A stretch of DNA of 64,000 nt from Acetobacter indonesiensis (GTDB taxonomy: Bacteria; Pseudomonadota; Alphaproteobacteria; Acetobacterales; Acetobacteraceae), in contig NZ_BAMW01000006.1 in NCBI RefSeq assembly GCF_000963945.1, positions 1 through 64,000 of the forward strand, given 5' to 3'. Positions 34,326 to 43,971 of this stretch are shown in pieces. The notes below the pieces were generated by a model that did no database searches, was not told the origin of the DNA, and saw only the letters and a program-made list of their open reading frames with translations. Each line of letters opens with the position of its first letter. Position 1 is the stretch's first letter. Position numbers and translations under genes: made by a program.

Positions 34326-34824
34326 TCCGGCACGGACCAGAACAAACCACGAAAGCCGAGCAAAAGTGCCGCCCGGCTTGGCTGTGCGCAGTTTATCCAC
34401 AGAGTTTTCCCACACCCTATCCCCGGTTTCTGTGGATAAAATTCGTCATACTCACAGGTCTGTGATGGTGGAAAATGGCAGTTTTCTGCGGTTTGTAAGT
34501 TTTTACCCGGAGTCCGTCATGTTCTCCCTTGACGACATAAAACTTTAACGAGTCGATCAGACGTCAACTCATCCACATCTTGTCCGTGCAATGGGCGGCC
34601 AGAAAGTGTGTCAAGAGCAAACACCATCGCCCGATGCTATTTTTGGTCTGGTGGTTTTTTCCCCCATGCCAGCCCCACGGTGACACCAGTTGCAGAGCCG
34701 CGCACGCGTTGGCACAAAGGGGCGTGAAAACCGCCCGGTCTGGATCTGCCTGACGCTTCCTTTATGGTAAGCCAGCAGCCCACATCGTGGCGGCCCCCGC
34801 AGTAAGGACAAGTAGACGCCTCCA
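34326..34824. other. 499-base intergenic region with DnaA-box sequences
   Basis: A perfect DnaA box TTATCCACA (34393-34401), its perfect reverse TGTGGATAA (34431-34439) and a one-mismatch copy TCATCCACA (34569-34577) occur within 185 bases. Short reading frames here look non-coding. The purU promoter must also lie in this interval. Confidence 0.55.
34393..34439. promoter_or_regulatory. Pair of inverted perfect DnaA boxes
   Basis: TTATCCACA at 34393-34401 and TGTGGATAA at 34431-34439, facing each other with 29 bases between. Two perfect consensus 9-mers this close are unlikely by chance. Possible roles are DnaA-dependent regulation, DnaA titration or part of a replication origin. Confidence 0.5.
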
Positions 34825-35670
34825 ATGCATTTTATTCTGACATTTTCCTGCCCGGACCGTCCCGGCATTGTGGCGGCTATTTCCTCCGTTCTGGCAGATA
34901 AAGGGGCCAATATTTCTGAAACGCACCAGTTCAGTGACCCGGATACCGGGCGTCTGTTCATGCGGCTGGCATTTGTTGCCCCGAACACCAACAGCCTTGC
35001 CCATATGGAGCACTGCCTGAACCCCGTGGCGGCAGAGTTCGACATGACCTTGCGGCTGCATGATGCCAATGTGCTGCCGCGTATCATCATCATGGTGTCA
35101 CGCTTTGACCATGCGTTGCTGAACCTGCTTTATCAGGTGCGCGTCAACTGGCTACGGGCAGAGATTGTCGCGATTGTCTCCAACCATCAGGACAGCGCGC
35201 AGACAGCGGCACAGGCGGGTATTCCGTATTATTACTGGCCCGTAAACAAGGACAACAAAACCGAACAGGAAGACAAACTACGGGCGCTGGTGAAAGAGAC
35301 CGGGGCCGCCCTTGTCGTACTGGCCCGCTACATGCAGGTGTTGTCTGACAGTCTTTCTGCGGAAATGAGCGGCCGTATCATCAATATTCACCACTCTTTC
35401 CTGCCATCGTTCAAAGGGGCGCGCCCGTATCATCAGGCCTATGCACGGGGTGTGAAGCTGATTGGTGCCACCGCGCACTACGTCACGGCTGATCTGGATG
35501 AAGGCCCGATTATTGAACAGGAAACAGCACGCGTAACGCATAACCTGTCCCCGGAAGATTATATTGCGACCGGGCGGGGTGTTGAATCGCAAGTGCTGGC
35601 GCGGGCTGTCAAACTGCACGTTGAACAACGGGTTATGCTCAATGGCCGCCGCACGGTGGTTTTTTCGTAA
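34825..35670 (+). CDS. purU: Formyltetrahydrofolate deformylase
   Basis: 281-residue cytosolic enzyme hydrolysing 10-formyl-THF to formate and THF, balancing one-carbon pools. An ACT domain opens the protein (SCPDRPGIVAAISSVLADKG, residues 9-28) and a formyltransferase-fold domain covers about 85-281. The catalytic elements are INIHHSFLPSF (Asn and His) and TAHYVTADLDEGPIIEQ (Asp). The length matches PurU. No operon partner is visible; upstream lies the DnaA-box gap and downstream the convergent VOC gene. Confidence 0.96.
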   Translation: MHFILTFSCPDRPGIVAAISSVLADKGANISETHQFSDPDTGRLFMRLAFVAPNTNSLAHMEHCLNPVAAEFDMTLRLHDANVLPRIIIMVSRFDHALLNLLYQVRVNWLRAEIVAIVSNHQDSAQTAAQAGIPYYYWPVNKDNKTEQEDKLRALVKETGAALVVLARYMQVLSDSLSAEMSGRIINIHHSFLPSFKGARPYHQAYARGVKLIGATAHYVTADLDEGPIIEQETARVTHNLSPEDYIATGRGVESQVLARAVKLHVEQRVMLNGRRTVVFS

Positions 35671-35734
35671 AATCCTGTTGGATGTCACCCTGCCATCAGG
35701 CGGGCAGGGTAACACTTAAATCTGGCCTGTGCTG

Positions 35735-36112
35735 TTACGCTTTATAAAGCGCGCACAGTTTGTTGCCATCCGGGTCCCGCAGATAGGCCAGATACAAATC
35801 GCCCATTGCGGTGTGGCGTATGCCGGGTGGATTTTCTATGGCTTCCCCACCATTTTCCACGCCAGCCTTGTGCCAGGCATCCACCTGCGCGCTGCTGTCC
35901 ATTGTAAAGCCAATGGTGCCGCCGTTGGCATAGGTTGCCGGTTTGCCGTCCAGCGGTTTGGTAATAATCAGCTTGCCGCCAGCGTGGCTGTAAGTCAGGC
36001 GGCCCTTGTCATTCGGTGTGGCTGGCGGGCAGCCCAGTGCTCCTAGGGTGGCATCATAAAACTTTTTAGACCGGGCAAGATCGTTACTGCCCAACGCAAT
36101 ATGACTAAACAT
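35735..36112 (-). CDS. VOC-superfamily (glyoxalase-like) protein
   Basis: 125-residue cytosolic protein of the vicinal-oxygen-chelate fold, two paired beta-alpha-beta-beta-beta units. Recognisable pieces are HIALGSNDLARSKKFYDATL at the start and YLAYLRDPDGNKLCALYK at the end; possible metal ligands are His4 and the Glu/Asp residues of the second half. Family members include glyoxalase I and metal-dependent dioxygenases; the substrate here is unknown. It diverges from the TonB receptor gene across about 520 bases. Confidence 0.88.
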   Translation of the reverse strand: MFSHIALGSNDLARSKKFYDATLGALGCPPATPNDKGRLTYSHAGGKLIITKPLDGKPATYANGGTIGFTMDSSAQVDAWHKAGVENGGEAIENPPGIRHTAMGDLYLAYLRDPDGNKLCALYKA

Positions 36113-36635
36113 GGAAACGGCTTTTCCTTCCTGTCATGAAGTCTGACGGGCAGATTACTCGCCTGCGGCCAAGCGTCAAATGCAGGCACGCAGGGAGTGT
36201 CTGGCAGAGGGGCAACGGGCGCTTTGTTAAAGTATCGAGACAAAAGCGAAAAACTGTTGCCGAAGCGGCGGTGTTTTTTCTAGCGATACAGAACGGCCGT
36301 TTTTCAGCACTCCACTCCTCGCCGTTCTGCAACAGTCAGGGCTGTATCAGTCATGTTTACGGTGTCTGAAAAAAAGGCTGACCTGTTGCGAATAAGTATC
36401 AGGACTTGCTTACAGAAAATTCAGGACTGTTTTTTGAAGATCAGAAAAACAGTTTTCACAACCAGAGTTTTCTTTCAGCCGCCAGAGAAAGGCGTTTGCT
36501 GGCGCAAAACCGCCCTGTGTCACGTTGTCTATATGGACAGGGGGCGGAGATAAACCTAAAGCCTCTGGCCCTTTGGCTGGCATGTTGTTGTTATCGCCAT
36601 TCTGCCGTCGTCCACCCCCGGAAAAAGAGCCTATC
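36113..36635. other. 523-base divergent intergenic region
   Basis: Between the VOC gene (minus) and the first TonB receptor (plus). AT-richer than its flanks, with T runs and the stretch TTGCGAATAAGTATCA around 36385, which is only vaguely like a Fur or Irr box. No confident RNA, gene or operator was recognised. Confidence 0.5.
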
Positions 36636-39176
36636 GTGAGCAAAAAAGCGCGCCCTCCTTCTTCGCCCCTTGTCTGTCGCAAGCTTTCTGCGCGTGCCGT
36701 GCTTTTTGGCTCACCCGCGCTGATCGGCGCTTTTACGGCTCTGACCGTTATGGCGGGGTGGGACGGTCTTGCGTCTGCCGCCGCGGCCGACAGCGTTGAA
36801 AAACGCACACCGGGCAAGCCGCATGTGGCCACCAAAAGCCCGTCTGCAAAGGGGGCGACAGGCAGAAAAGCAAAAGCGAAGGCAGAGTCTGCTGCTGGCG
36901 CGATGGAGGCCGTAACGGTTACATCCACCCGCCGCGCTACATCCATCATGCGGGTGCCCGTCAGTGTGGCGGCCTATAATCAGGCTTATCTGGACATGAA
37001 AGGGGCCAAAACCATTCAGGACGTGCTGCGGTTCACGCCCGGTCTGACGTTTGACCCAACATCCAAAACCCCTGTTGTCCGTGGTCTGGCCTCCAGCGCT
37101 GGGTCAGCAACCACGGGCATTTATCTGGATGATACCCCTATCCAGATCCGTAATCTTGGCTTCAGTGCAGAAAACACGGTGCCCCAACTGTTTGATATGG
37201 AACGGGTAGAGGTTCTGCGTGGGCCACAGGGCACCCTGTTTGGCGCGGGGGCCGAAGGGGGCGCTGTACGCTACATCACCCCGGCGCCCAACCTGCACAA
37301 ATATACGTCCTACGCCCGTGCGGATGTATCGGCATCCCAGTACGGCGCACCGACGTATGATCTGGGGTTGGCTCTGGGCGGGCCGATCATTAAAGACAAA
37401 CTGGCATTCCGTGTCAGTGCAGAACGGCAGGGGCAGGGCGGATACCTTGACCATCTGGATTATCGCACCGGCAAAAAGGTGGATAAAAACACCAATAGTG
37501 ACGACGTAAACGTGTTTCGCGGGGCCGTGCTGGTCAAACCGGTTGAAAACCTGACCATCACCCCGTCCATCATGTATCAGCAGCGCCTTGTGGGGGATAC
37601 GGACAATTATTTTGCGGGCCTGTCCAACCCCGGCAAAAGCCAGTATCGCACCAATTCGCCAGAATATCAGTCCAGTTCAGACCGGTTTTATTTGCCGTCG
37701 CTGAATATCAAATATGATATTGGCAATGTCTCGCTGATTTCAAATACAGCCTACCTGCACCGCAATAACGTTACCGGGTATAATGGTACGCTGTATCAGC
37801 TTTCCTATTATAACGAATTTCTGGATGGCAGCAGCCCGTATTATCCCTTGCTGACACAGCAGGGCATCAACCCCAACACGCCTTATTATTACGGGCAGTC
37901 ACGGGTGCTGAACCAGCAGCGCAACTTTACCGAGGAATTTCGTGTTCAGTCCCGCAACCCGGTTGCCAACCGGCTGATGTGGGTTGCTGGCGTCTATTAT
38001 CAGAACGACAAGCAAATGAGTTCCGAACAGTTGCAGGAACCCTATGCCAATGCGCTGACACAGGCGTTGTTTGATATGTCAGCCGCAGATTTCTGGGGTG
38101 GCTGGCCCAATGTGGGGCAGAGTGCCTACATCAACCAGACCCGCGCAACAGATGAACAGGTTGCCGTTTTTGCCAACGCCACGGTTGAAATTGTCAAAGG
38201 CCTGAAGTTTGACGCCGGTGTGCGGTATGCAAACGCCAATTACCATTTCAACAACTTTGCCGATGGCAGCCATAATGGTGCCCGCACCACCGCGAATGGC
38301 CATATTACGGAAAACCCGGTCACGCCAAAATTCACCCTTAGCTACCAGATTGACCGTCACTCCATGGTGTATGCGGGGTGGGGCAAAGGCTGGCGTGTAG
38401 GGGGCGCGAATGCTCCGGTGCCACAGTTGCTGTGCCAGAGTGATTTGACAAATTTTGGTATGACATCAGCGCCCAGCAAATATAAATCAGATACCGTCAA
38501 AAGCTGGGAAATCGGGTCTAAAAACCAGTTTTTCCATAATCGTCTGCAAATTTCAGGCAGTCTTTATTACATCAACTGGTCCAATATTCAGCAGAACGCG
38601 TATCTTCCGGGGTGCGGTGTGCAATACACCACCAACCTGGGTGAGGCCGTTAGCAAAGGGTTTGATCTTCAGGCAACCATTTACCCGTTTGATGGTCTGT
38701 CGATTGATACCACGCTGGGTTATACGGACGCGCATTATACAAAGAACGCCTATGTGGGCACTAACCAGAACGGCCTGCTGGCCCGTAAGGGAGACACCTT
38801 GGGCACACCGGGGTGGACCTACAGTCTGGGTGTTCAGTACAACATTCCCAAGCATATTCTCTCCCTGGGGCACGGGCAGCTTTATGTGCGGACAGATTAC
38901 CAGTATATCAGCCGCCCCAGCGGTACCACGCCCATCCGTGATTCTGAAACACTGATGTATAATTCAGGGTATTATCTGACACAGGCGCAGCATTACCTGA
39001 CTCTGCGTGTGGGCGCGAAGTTCAATAACAACATGAACCTGTCATTCTATGTAAATAACCTGCCCAACCTGCACCCTATGGTAACCAGTTCAAACGAAGT
39101 GCAGGGCTCTCTGTTGCAACTGAACTCCACCATGCGGCCGCGTTATGCAGGTGTATTGCTGACCTACAACCGATAA
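36636..39176 (+). CDS. TonB-dependent outer-membrane receptor 1
   Basis: 846 residues from the GTG at 36636, which starts a long signal-like region (SKKARPP then hydrophobic ALIGAFTALTVMA, cleavage near ASAAAA). The TonB-box-like strand is EAVTVTSTRR; the plug follows (MRVPVSVAAYNQAYLDMKGA, PVVRGLASSAG, MERVEVLRGPQGTLFGAGAE). The 22-stranded barrel ends LLTYNR. The plug fits the general iron-complex/oligosaccharide receptor class. Substrate unknown. An upstream ATG at 36525 exists but would put an unlikely segment before the signal. Ends with a strong terminator (39185-39220). Confidence 0.9.
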   Translation: MSKKARPPSSPLVCRKLSARAVLFGSPALIGAFTALTVMAGWDGLASAAAADSVEKRTPGKPHVATKSPSAKGATGRKAKAKAESAAGAMEAVTVTSTRRATSIMRVPVSVAAYNQAYLDMKGAKTIQDVLRFTPGLTFDPTSKTPVVRGLASSAGSATTGIYLDDTPIQIRNLGFSAENTVPQLFDMERVEVLRGPQGTLFGAGAEGGAVRYITPAPNLHKYTSYARADVSASQYGAPTYDLGLALGGPIIKDKLAFRVSAERQGQGGYLDHLDYRTGKKVDKNTNSDDVNVFRGAVLVKPVENLTITPSIMYQQRLVGDTDNYFAGLSNPGKSQYRTNSPEYQSSSDRFYLPSLNIKYDIGNVSLISNTAYLHRNNVTGYNGTLYQLSYYNEFLDGSSPYYPLLTQQGINPNTPYYYGQSRVLNQQRNFTEEFRVQSRNPVANRLMWVAGVYYQNDKQMSSEQLQEPYANALTQALFDMSAADFWGGWPNVGQSAYINQTRATDEQVAVFANATVEIVKGLKFDAGVRYANANYHFNNFADGSHNGARTTANGHITENPVTPKFTLSYQIDRHSMVYAGWGKGWRVGGANAPVPQLLCQSDLTNFGMTSAPSKYKSDTVKSWEIGSKNQFFHNRLQISGSLYYINWSNIQQNAYLPGCGVQYTTNLGEAVSKGFDLQATIYPFDGLSIDTTLGYTDAHYTKNAYVGTNQNGLLARKGDTLGTPGWTYSLGVQYNIPKHILSLGHGQLYVRTDYQYISRPSGTTPIRDSETLMYNSGYYLTQAQHYLTLRVGAKFNNNMNLSFYVNNLPNLHPMVTSSNEVQGSLLQLNSTMRPRYAGVLLTYNR

Positions 39177-39184
39177 CAGGGCAG

Positions 39185-39220
39185 GGACCACAAACCGGCG
39201 TTTTTCCCGGCTTGTGGTCC
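39185..39220 (+). terminator. Terminator of TonB receptor 1
   Basis: GGACCACAA and TTGTGGTCC arms, with an inner CCGG/CCGG pair, enclose a small T-rich loop; TATTTTCC follows. Located 9 bases past the receptor stop. Confidence 0.75.
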
Positions 39221-39284
39221 TATTTTCCGCTCAGGGCTGCCTTTTGCCCGGCAGGTGTGGTTTTATATCGTCCTCAAAACAGAA

Positions 39285-40628
39285 ATGGCGCGTGATATGG
39301 TCGTGAAGCACACAAAGACAGTTTCAGAAACAAGCAGTGTTCTGCCAATGGGCCGTATGATGCGGCCGTTCGTCACGGCCAAAGTCAGGTCAGGGGTTAG
39401 CGCCGCGCGTGCTGCTCTGGCAGGGGGTGCGGCTGCTCTGGCGCTGGGCGCTATTCATCCGGCCTCGGCCCAGACGGCACTGCCCAAAACCATTGAGGAA
39501 GGTCTGAAACTGGAGGCCGAACAGGCCCTGCCCATTACGCCTTTCTATACAGATGCCGCCCCGGCCGATGCCCCGTCCTGGCCCGGTGGGCTGATCCGTG
39601 CTGAAAAAGTGACTGATTACGCAATCCCGGCGGGTATGACGGCATGGCGTATTCTTTATCACTCGCTGGATGCTGAACGGCATGATGTCGTGACATCGGC
39701 TTTTGTTCTGTTGCCTGCCGGGCCAGTGCCAGCAGGCGGATGGCCCACAGTCGCATGGGCGCACGGCACCAGCGGTGTGGCACAACCCTGCGCCCCGTCT
39801 TTGATGAAAGATCTGTACTACGGGGATGAAGGACTGTTTGACTTCCCCAAAGCCGGTCTGGCTGTTGTCGCCACCGATTACCACGGAGAAGGCACCCCCG
39901 GCGCGCACCAGTATATGAACAAACTGGCGCAGGGTTATGACGTTATCTATTCCGTTGCCGCAGCCCATGCGGCCCTGCCGGGCGTTCTGAGCAAGCAATG
40001 GGTTGCAGACGGCCATTCACAGGGCGGTATGGCGTCCTGGAGCGTGGGCGAAATGGAACAGCAGATGAACAACCCGGACTACCTGGGCACTGTGTCTGTT
40101 TCCGGCACTGTCGATATGCTTGATTTCATTGCCCCCAAACCTGAGGAAGTGGGTGCGCCATTCTACTTCCCTATGGTGGCCTATGGGCTGAAGGCCCGTT
40201 ACCCGGACTTTGATGTAAAAACCGTCCTGACCAAGCAGGGGTATGAGCATTACCCCCTGATTGCCACCAAGGCCTGCTGGTTTACTGGCTATGCGGCCTA
40301 TCTGGGCAAATCCAGCGCGCAGATCATGAAGCCAAACTGGACCAAGGTGCCCGCGGTTCAGGCCATGCTGAAGGAAGACATTATGGGTGAAAAGCCCGTA
40401 AAAGGCCCGCTGATGGTATTAACAGGCGGTGGGGATGTGTCCGTGCCGCCGGGTGGGGTTAAAAAAACAGCGCATAAGGCCTGTAAGAATGGCATCAAGC
40501 TGTTCTTCCACCTCTATCCGGGGCTGGATCATGACCCCACCATGATCAATTCCACCCAAGATCAGATCGCATGGATCAAAGACCGGTTTGCGGGCAAACC
40601 CTTTGAAGAAAATTGTAACACGCTCTAA
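39285..40628 (+). CDS. Exported alpha/beta hydrolase, secretory lipase family
   Basis: 447-residue exported hydrolase. The signal region contains ARAALAGGAAALALGAIHPA with cleavage after SAQ. The nucleophile is Ser245 in DGHSQGGMASW; VAWAHGTSGVAQPCAPS matches the oxyanion region of the secretory lipase (LIP) family; GGGDVSVPPGG and the late GLDHDPTM supply candidate Asp and His. It would cleave esters or acylglycerols in the periplasm or outside. Start is uncertain: ATG at 39285, 39297 or 39348 are all possible. It lies 108 bases after receptor 1, past the terminator, and has its own terminator. Confidence 0.83.
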   Translation: MARDMVVKHTKTVSETSSVLPMGRMMRPFVTAKVRSGVSAARAALAGGAAALALGAIHPASAQTALPKTIEEGLKLEAEQALPITPFYTDAAPADAPSWPGGLIRAEKVTDYAIPAGMTAWRILYHSLDAERHDVVTSAFVLLPAGPVPAGGWPTVAWAHGTSGVAQPCAPSLMKDLYYGDEGLFDFPKAGLAVVATDYHGEGTPGAHQYMNKLAQGYDVIYSVAAAHAALPGVLSKQWVADGHSQGGMASWSVGEMEQQMNNPDYLGTVSVSGTVDMLDFIAPKPEEVGAPFYFPMVAYGLKARYPDFDVKTVLTKQGYEHYPLIATKACWFTGYAAYLGKSSAQIMKPNWTKVPAVQAMLKEDIMGEKPVKGPLMVLTGGGDVSVPPGGVKKTAHKACKNGIKLFFHLYPGLDHDPTMINSTQDQIAWIKDRFAGKPFEENCNTL

Positions 40629-41003
40629 AATTTAGCCGTTAAGGAAAGGCTGGCTGGTTCTTCCAGCCAGCCTGTTTCTTCTGCAATGGGGTGTGTGGTT
40701 ATAAAACACACCCCAGCAGCACATTTTTCCCGGCAGATGGCACAGCCTGACTGACCGGATGGTTTCCTGCACAATGGAATTTCACTAGTCTTTTATAAAA
40801 TAAGAAATTTCTTGAAATAGATGAGTAAAAACAGGTCGCCCGCGCCTTGCGCCGCGCCTATAGTCCACGCAGCATATTGTTGCAAAAACACAACAAACCC
40901 ATCAAACCAATTCGGAATCGTAACTTTAGAATTGCAAAAAATTCTCATCTGCTATCCCATCAGAGGGTAACTCAGACCCAAAGACAGTAGGGATTAGCCG
41001 CAC
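40629..41003. other. 375-base intergenic region
   Basis: Contains the lipase terminator (40648-40672), a second hairpin GGGGTGTGT/ACACACCCC (40688-40714), a perfect AAGAAATTTCTT palindrome (40802-40813) and an AT-rich stretch that probably holds the promoter of receptor 2. Confidence 0.6.
40648..40680 (+). terminator. Terminator of the secretory lipase gene
   Basis: Perfect 10-bp stem GGCTGGCTGG / CCAGCCAGCC with a TTCTT loop, followed by TGTTTCTT. Located 20 bases after the stop. Confidence 0.8.
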
Positions 41004-43628
41004 ATGACATCCCGGAAGACGCTTTTTTCTGCGACTATTCTTGCTGTTCCCATTCTTGGAATAGCGCCAGACGCCTTTGCCGCAACAGCAAAACACGTTG
41101 TTGCCCATAAGCGGCCCCATAGCACCACTCCTGCAAATACTCTCCCACACACGGCGGGTGCCGCCACGGCCACCCGTGCTGCCGTGCCTGCACGGTCTCT
41201 GCCCCGGCCATCCCATCGCATGGCTGACAGCGGGGAAAACGTGATTGTCACCGGCACACACGCAGAAAACCGGCATGCCCGGCAGAGCATGAGCCCCGTT
41301 AAAGTTGTCAGTGGTGCCACCCTGCGCCGTTCAGGCCAGATGAATCTGGCCGACGCCCTGACCCGAACCTATGCTTCCGTTAACGTCGAAGCAATGGGGA
41401 CAGATGCGGCAGCACTGGTGTCCTCCATCCACATGCGGGGGCTTAGCTCCAATCAGGTTCTGGTGCTTGTTGACGGAAAACGCCGTCATACAACAACAAC
41501 GTTCACAGCCACCTCTGGCCCCAACTTTGGCACCACCGGCGTTGACCTGAACATGATTCCGGCCAACATGATTGACCATATTGAAGTGCTGGAAGATGGC
41601 GCGGCAGCCATGTATGGGTCTGACGCCATTGCCGGTGTTATCAACATTATTACCAAAAAACAGGATCACGGCCTGAATATGTCGGCCCAGACCGGGGCCA
41701 ATGCGTATAACGGTGATGGCTGGCAGTATCAGTTCAATGCGGATGGTGGCCTGAAACTTGGCAATGACGGCTATCTGCATCTGTCCGGCCAGATGTACCA
41801 TACCGACCATATGGTGCCCAAAAATGTGCGCGACCACCGTCTGGTGGGTGAACAGCCTGCTGACCATGATGTTGCATCCTACGTCAGCACGGGTGCGCAT
41901 ATTCCCGCAACATCCAACAAGGTTTTGAGCACGGCAGAAGAAACCCGCGAAAATTTTGGTCTGGATTGGGGTAAGCCGCTGAATGAGAACGTCATGTTCT
42001 ATGGCAGCATTACCTACGCACACCGTCATGCAGAAACATACCAGAACTACCGCGTGCCCAACGTAGGCGGTGGCGTGGCGCTGCCTTACTGGCCATGGGG
42101 CTTCACCCCGACGGAAACGGCTGAAGAAAACGATTACGCGGCAACAGTCGGGGCCAAAGGCGACCATTTCCTTGGCTTCCAGTGGGATGTTTCCTCAACA
42201 TACGGGGCGGACTATAACAAGGTTGGTAACAAGAACACTGTAAACACGGGTATTCTCCAGTCCACCTGTTCAACTGACCCATCAGCAGGGGCAAACTACT
42301 CGCCGGCCGGGTGTGGCAGCAGCCCGACCGATGTGCGGGCTGAAAGCTTCAACATGGCGCAGTGGACCAACAACCTCGACCTGCGCCGTAATTTCAAAAT
42401 TGCTGATACCGTGCCAATGGTTCTGGCATTTGGTGCGGAACATCGTATGGAATCCTACCAGATCTGGGCAGGGAACCCGGCTTCTTACGCACTTGGCGGC
42501 ACACAGGGTTTTGCTGGTCTGGCCCCGCAGAACGCAGGCAAGTGGTATCGTAATATCTGGGCTGGCTATGTTGATGGCGATTTCCATTTCCTCAAGAACT
42601 GGGAAGTCGATTTTGCCGGGCGTTTTGAACATTATACTGACGTGGGCAATGCCGAAAACGGCAAGGTCTCAACCCGCTACGATATTACAAAACGCATTGC
42701 CCTGCGTGGCACAATCAGCACCGGGTTCCGTGCGCCAACACTGGCTGAAGAACATTACAGCGCCATGAACGTGTCCCCCAACGGGGCATCCGGTCTTCTG
42801 GCCGCAGATTCCGCTGCGGCGCGTAGTCTGGGCGCGCCGGGTCTGAAGCCTGAACGCTCCACCAACGTTTCTGGCGGCATTGTTGTCGAACCTGTTCGGG
42901 GTTTCCATGTGGAGGTTGATGTTTACCAGATCAACATTCGTGACCGCATTGTGCAGGGCGGAACAGTCAGCGGGTTGTCAGCGGTTTCTGCCATTCAGTC
43001 CATGGGCTTTACGCCGCCGGTCAATGACTCCTCACTTGACAACATTCAGGCCTATTATCTGTCCAACGGTGCCAGCACCCGCACACAGGGGCTTGATATC
43101 AATGCCGACTACACCTTCCGCATGGGAAAATACGGCAACCTGACCACAACCATGGCGCTTGATCTCAACCGCACCCGCCTGCACCATAACGGGCTGGGCA
43201 CGGATGGTCAGGAACTGCTGAACGCACAGAATATCGGGTACATCACCACAGCCTATCCGCGCAGCAAGATCATCCTGAATGCGTTCTATACAATCGGAAG
43301 CTGGGACGTGAATATTCGCCAGACCCGTTATGGCGAAACCACCAACATGCTCCAGTATCAGGATTGGGGGCCAAAGGCGCTGCAGTATAGCGTGACAGAT
43401 TTCTACCAGTTCAAGAACTCACCTCGCTGGCTGACTGATCTGGAAATCGGGTATCGCGTCAACAAAAACTGGCATATTGCTGTCGGCGGAAACAACCTGT
43501 TCAACATTCGCCCCCGCCGTGTGCCACAAAGCGTGAACTATCTGGGTGCCTATATCTATGATCAGTCTTCTGCACAGGTGCCAATGACAGGCGGATATTA
43601 CTACGGTCGCGTCAACGCAACATTCTAA
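41004..43628 (+). CDS. TonB-dependent outer-membrane receptor 2
   Basis: 874 residues with a signal peptide (TILAVPILGIAPDAFA). A variable Ala/His/Pro-rich linker precedes the TonB-box-like ENVIVTGTHAENR. The plug reads VKVVSGATLRRSGQMNLADA, HMRGLSSNQVLVLVDGKRR, IDHIEVLEDGAAAMYGSDAI and AGVINIITKK, features of the siderophore/vitamin-B12/oligosaccharide receptor class. The barrel ends GRVNATF, with the terminal Phe needed for assembly. A terminator follows. The Rieske oxygenase gene begins 343 bases downstream on the same strand. The ligand cannot be read. Confidence 0.9.
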   Translation: MTSRKTLFSATILAVPILGIAPDAFAATAKHVVAHKRPHSTTPANTLPHTAGAATATRAAVPARSLPRPSHRMADSGENVIVTGTHAENRHARQSMSPVKVVSGATLRRSGQMNLADALTRTYASVNVEAMGTDAAALVSSIHMRGLSSNQVLVLVDGKRRHTTTTFTATSGPNFGTTGVDLNMIPANMIDHIEVLEDGAAAMYGSDAIAGVINIITKKQDHGLNMSAQTGANAYNGDGWQYQFNADGGLKLGNDGYLHLSGQMYHTDHMVPKNVRDHRLVGEQPADHDVASYVSTGAHIPATSNKVLSTAEETRENFGLDWGKPLNENVMFYGSITYAHRHAETYQNYRVPNVGGGVALPYWPWGFTPTETAEENDYAATVGAKGDHFLGFQWDVSSTYGADYNKVGNKNTVNTGILQSTCSTDPSAGANYSPAGCGSSPTDVRAESFNMAQWTNNLDLRRNFKIADTVPMVLAFGAEHRMESYQIWAGNPASYALGGTQGFAGLAPQNAGKWYRNIWAGYVDGDFHFLKNWEVDFAGRFEHYTDVGNAENGKVSTRYDITKRIALRGTISTGFRAPTLAEEHYSAMNVSPNGASGLLAADSAAARSLGAPGLKPERSTNVSGGIVVEPVRGFHVEVDVYQINIRDRIVQGGTVSGLSAVSAIQSMGFTPPVNDSSLDNIQAYYLSNGASTRTQGLDINADYTFRMGKYGNLTTTMALDLNRTRLHHNGLGTDGQELLNAQNIGYITTAYPRSKIILNAFYTIGSWDVNIRQTRYGETTNMLQYQDWGPKALQYSVTDFYQFKNSPRWLTDLEIGYRVNKNWHIAVGGNNLFNIRPRRVPQSVNYLGAYIYDQSSAQVPMTGGYYYGRVNATF

Positions 43629-43971
43629 AAGCGGTCTTGAAACCGATTACAATGTGATTTGGGTATCGTTTCAGCAAATCCCTGTGCCAGATAACGGCAC
43701 AGGGATTTTGTTGCTTTAGGGGCAGCAGGACACAGGCCGCCGAACATGGTTGCCCCTGAACAGGCACGAACATTCCAGCCCCAATATTCGGACGCTGTGT
43801 TTCCCTTCGGTGACAGCTTCCACCTTCATGACGGTGGACTTTCTCTTTGAAATGCCACAATCTGCTGCTTAACAGGATTGGATAAAGACTGACAGGCGTA
43901 GAAAATAACCTGTAATTGTTTGTTTTTCTTGCCTATTGTCCAGACTGAAAACAATAGAGTAAGCGTAATAG
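43629..43971. other. 343-base intergenic region
   Basis: Contains the terminator of receptor 2 (43677-43712) and then AT-rich sequence before the Rieske oxygenase start. No other gene recognised. Confidence 0.55.
43677..43712 (+). terminator. Terminator of TonB receptor 2
   Basis: Perfect 12-bp stem AATCCCTGTGCC / GGCACAGGGATT with a 7-base loop, followed by TTGTTG. Confidence 0.78.

Noticed and set aside
36385..36400. TTGCGAATAAGTATCA as a Fur or Irr box before receptor 1
   Set aside because: Too few matches to a Fur or Irr consensus, and no second copy seen; kept only as a remark.
40688..40714. GGGGTGTGT/ACACACCCC hairpin as a second terminator
   Set aside because: No T tract follows; it may only be a structural element behind the real terminator.
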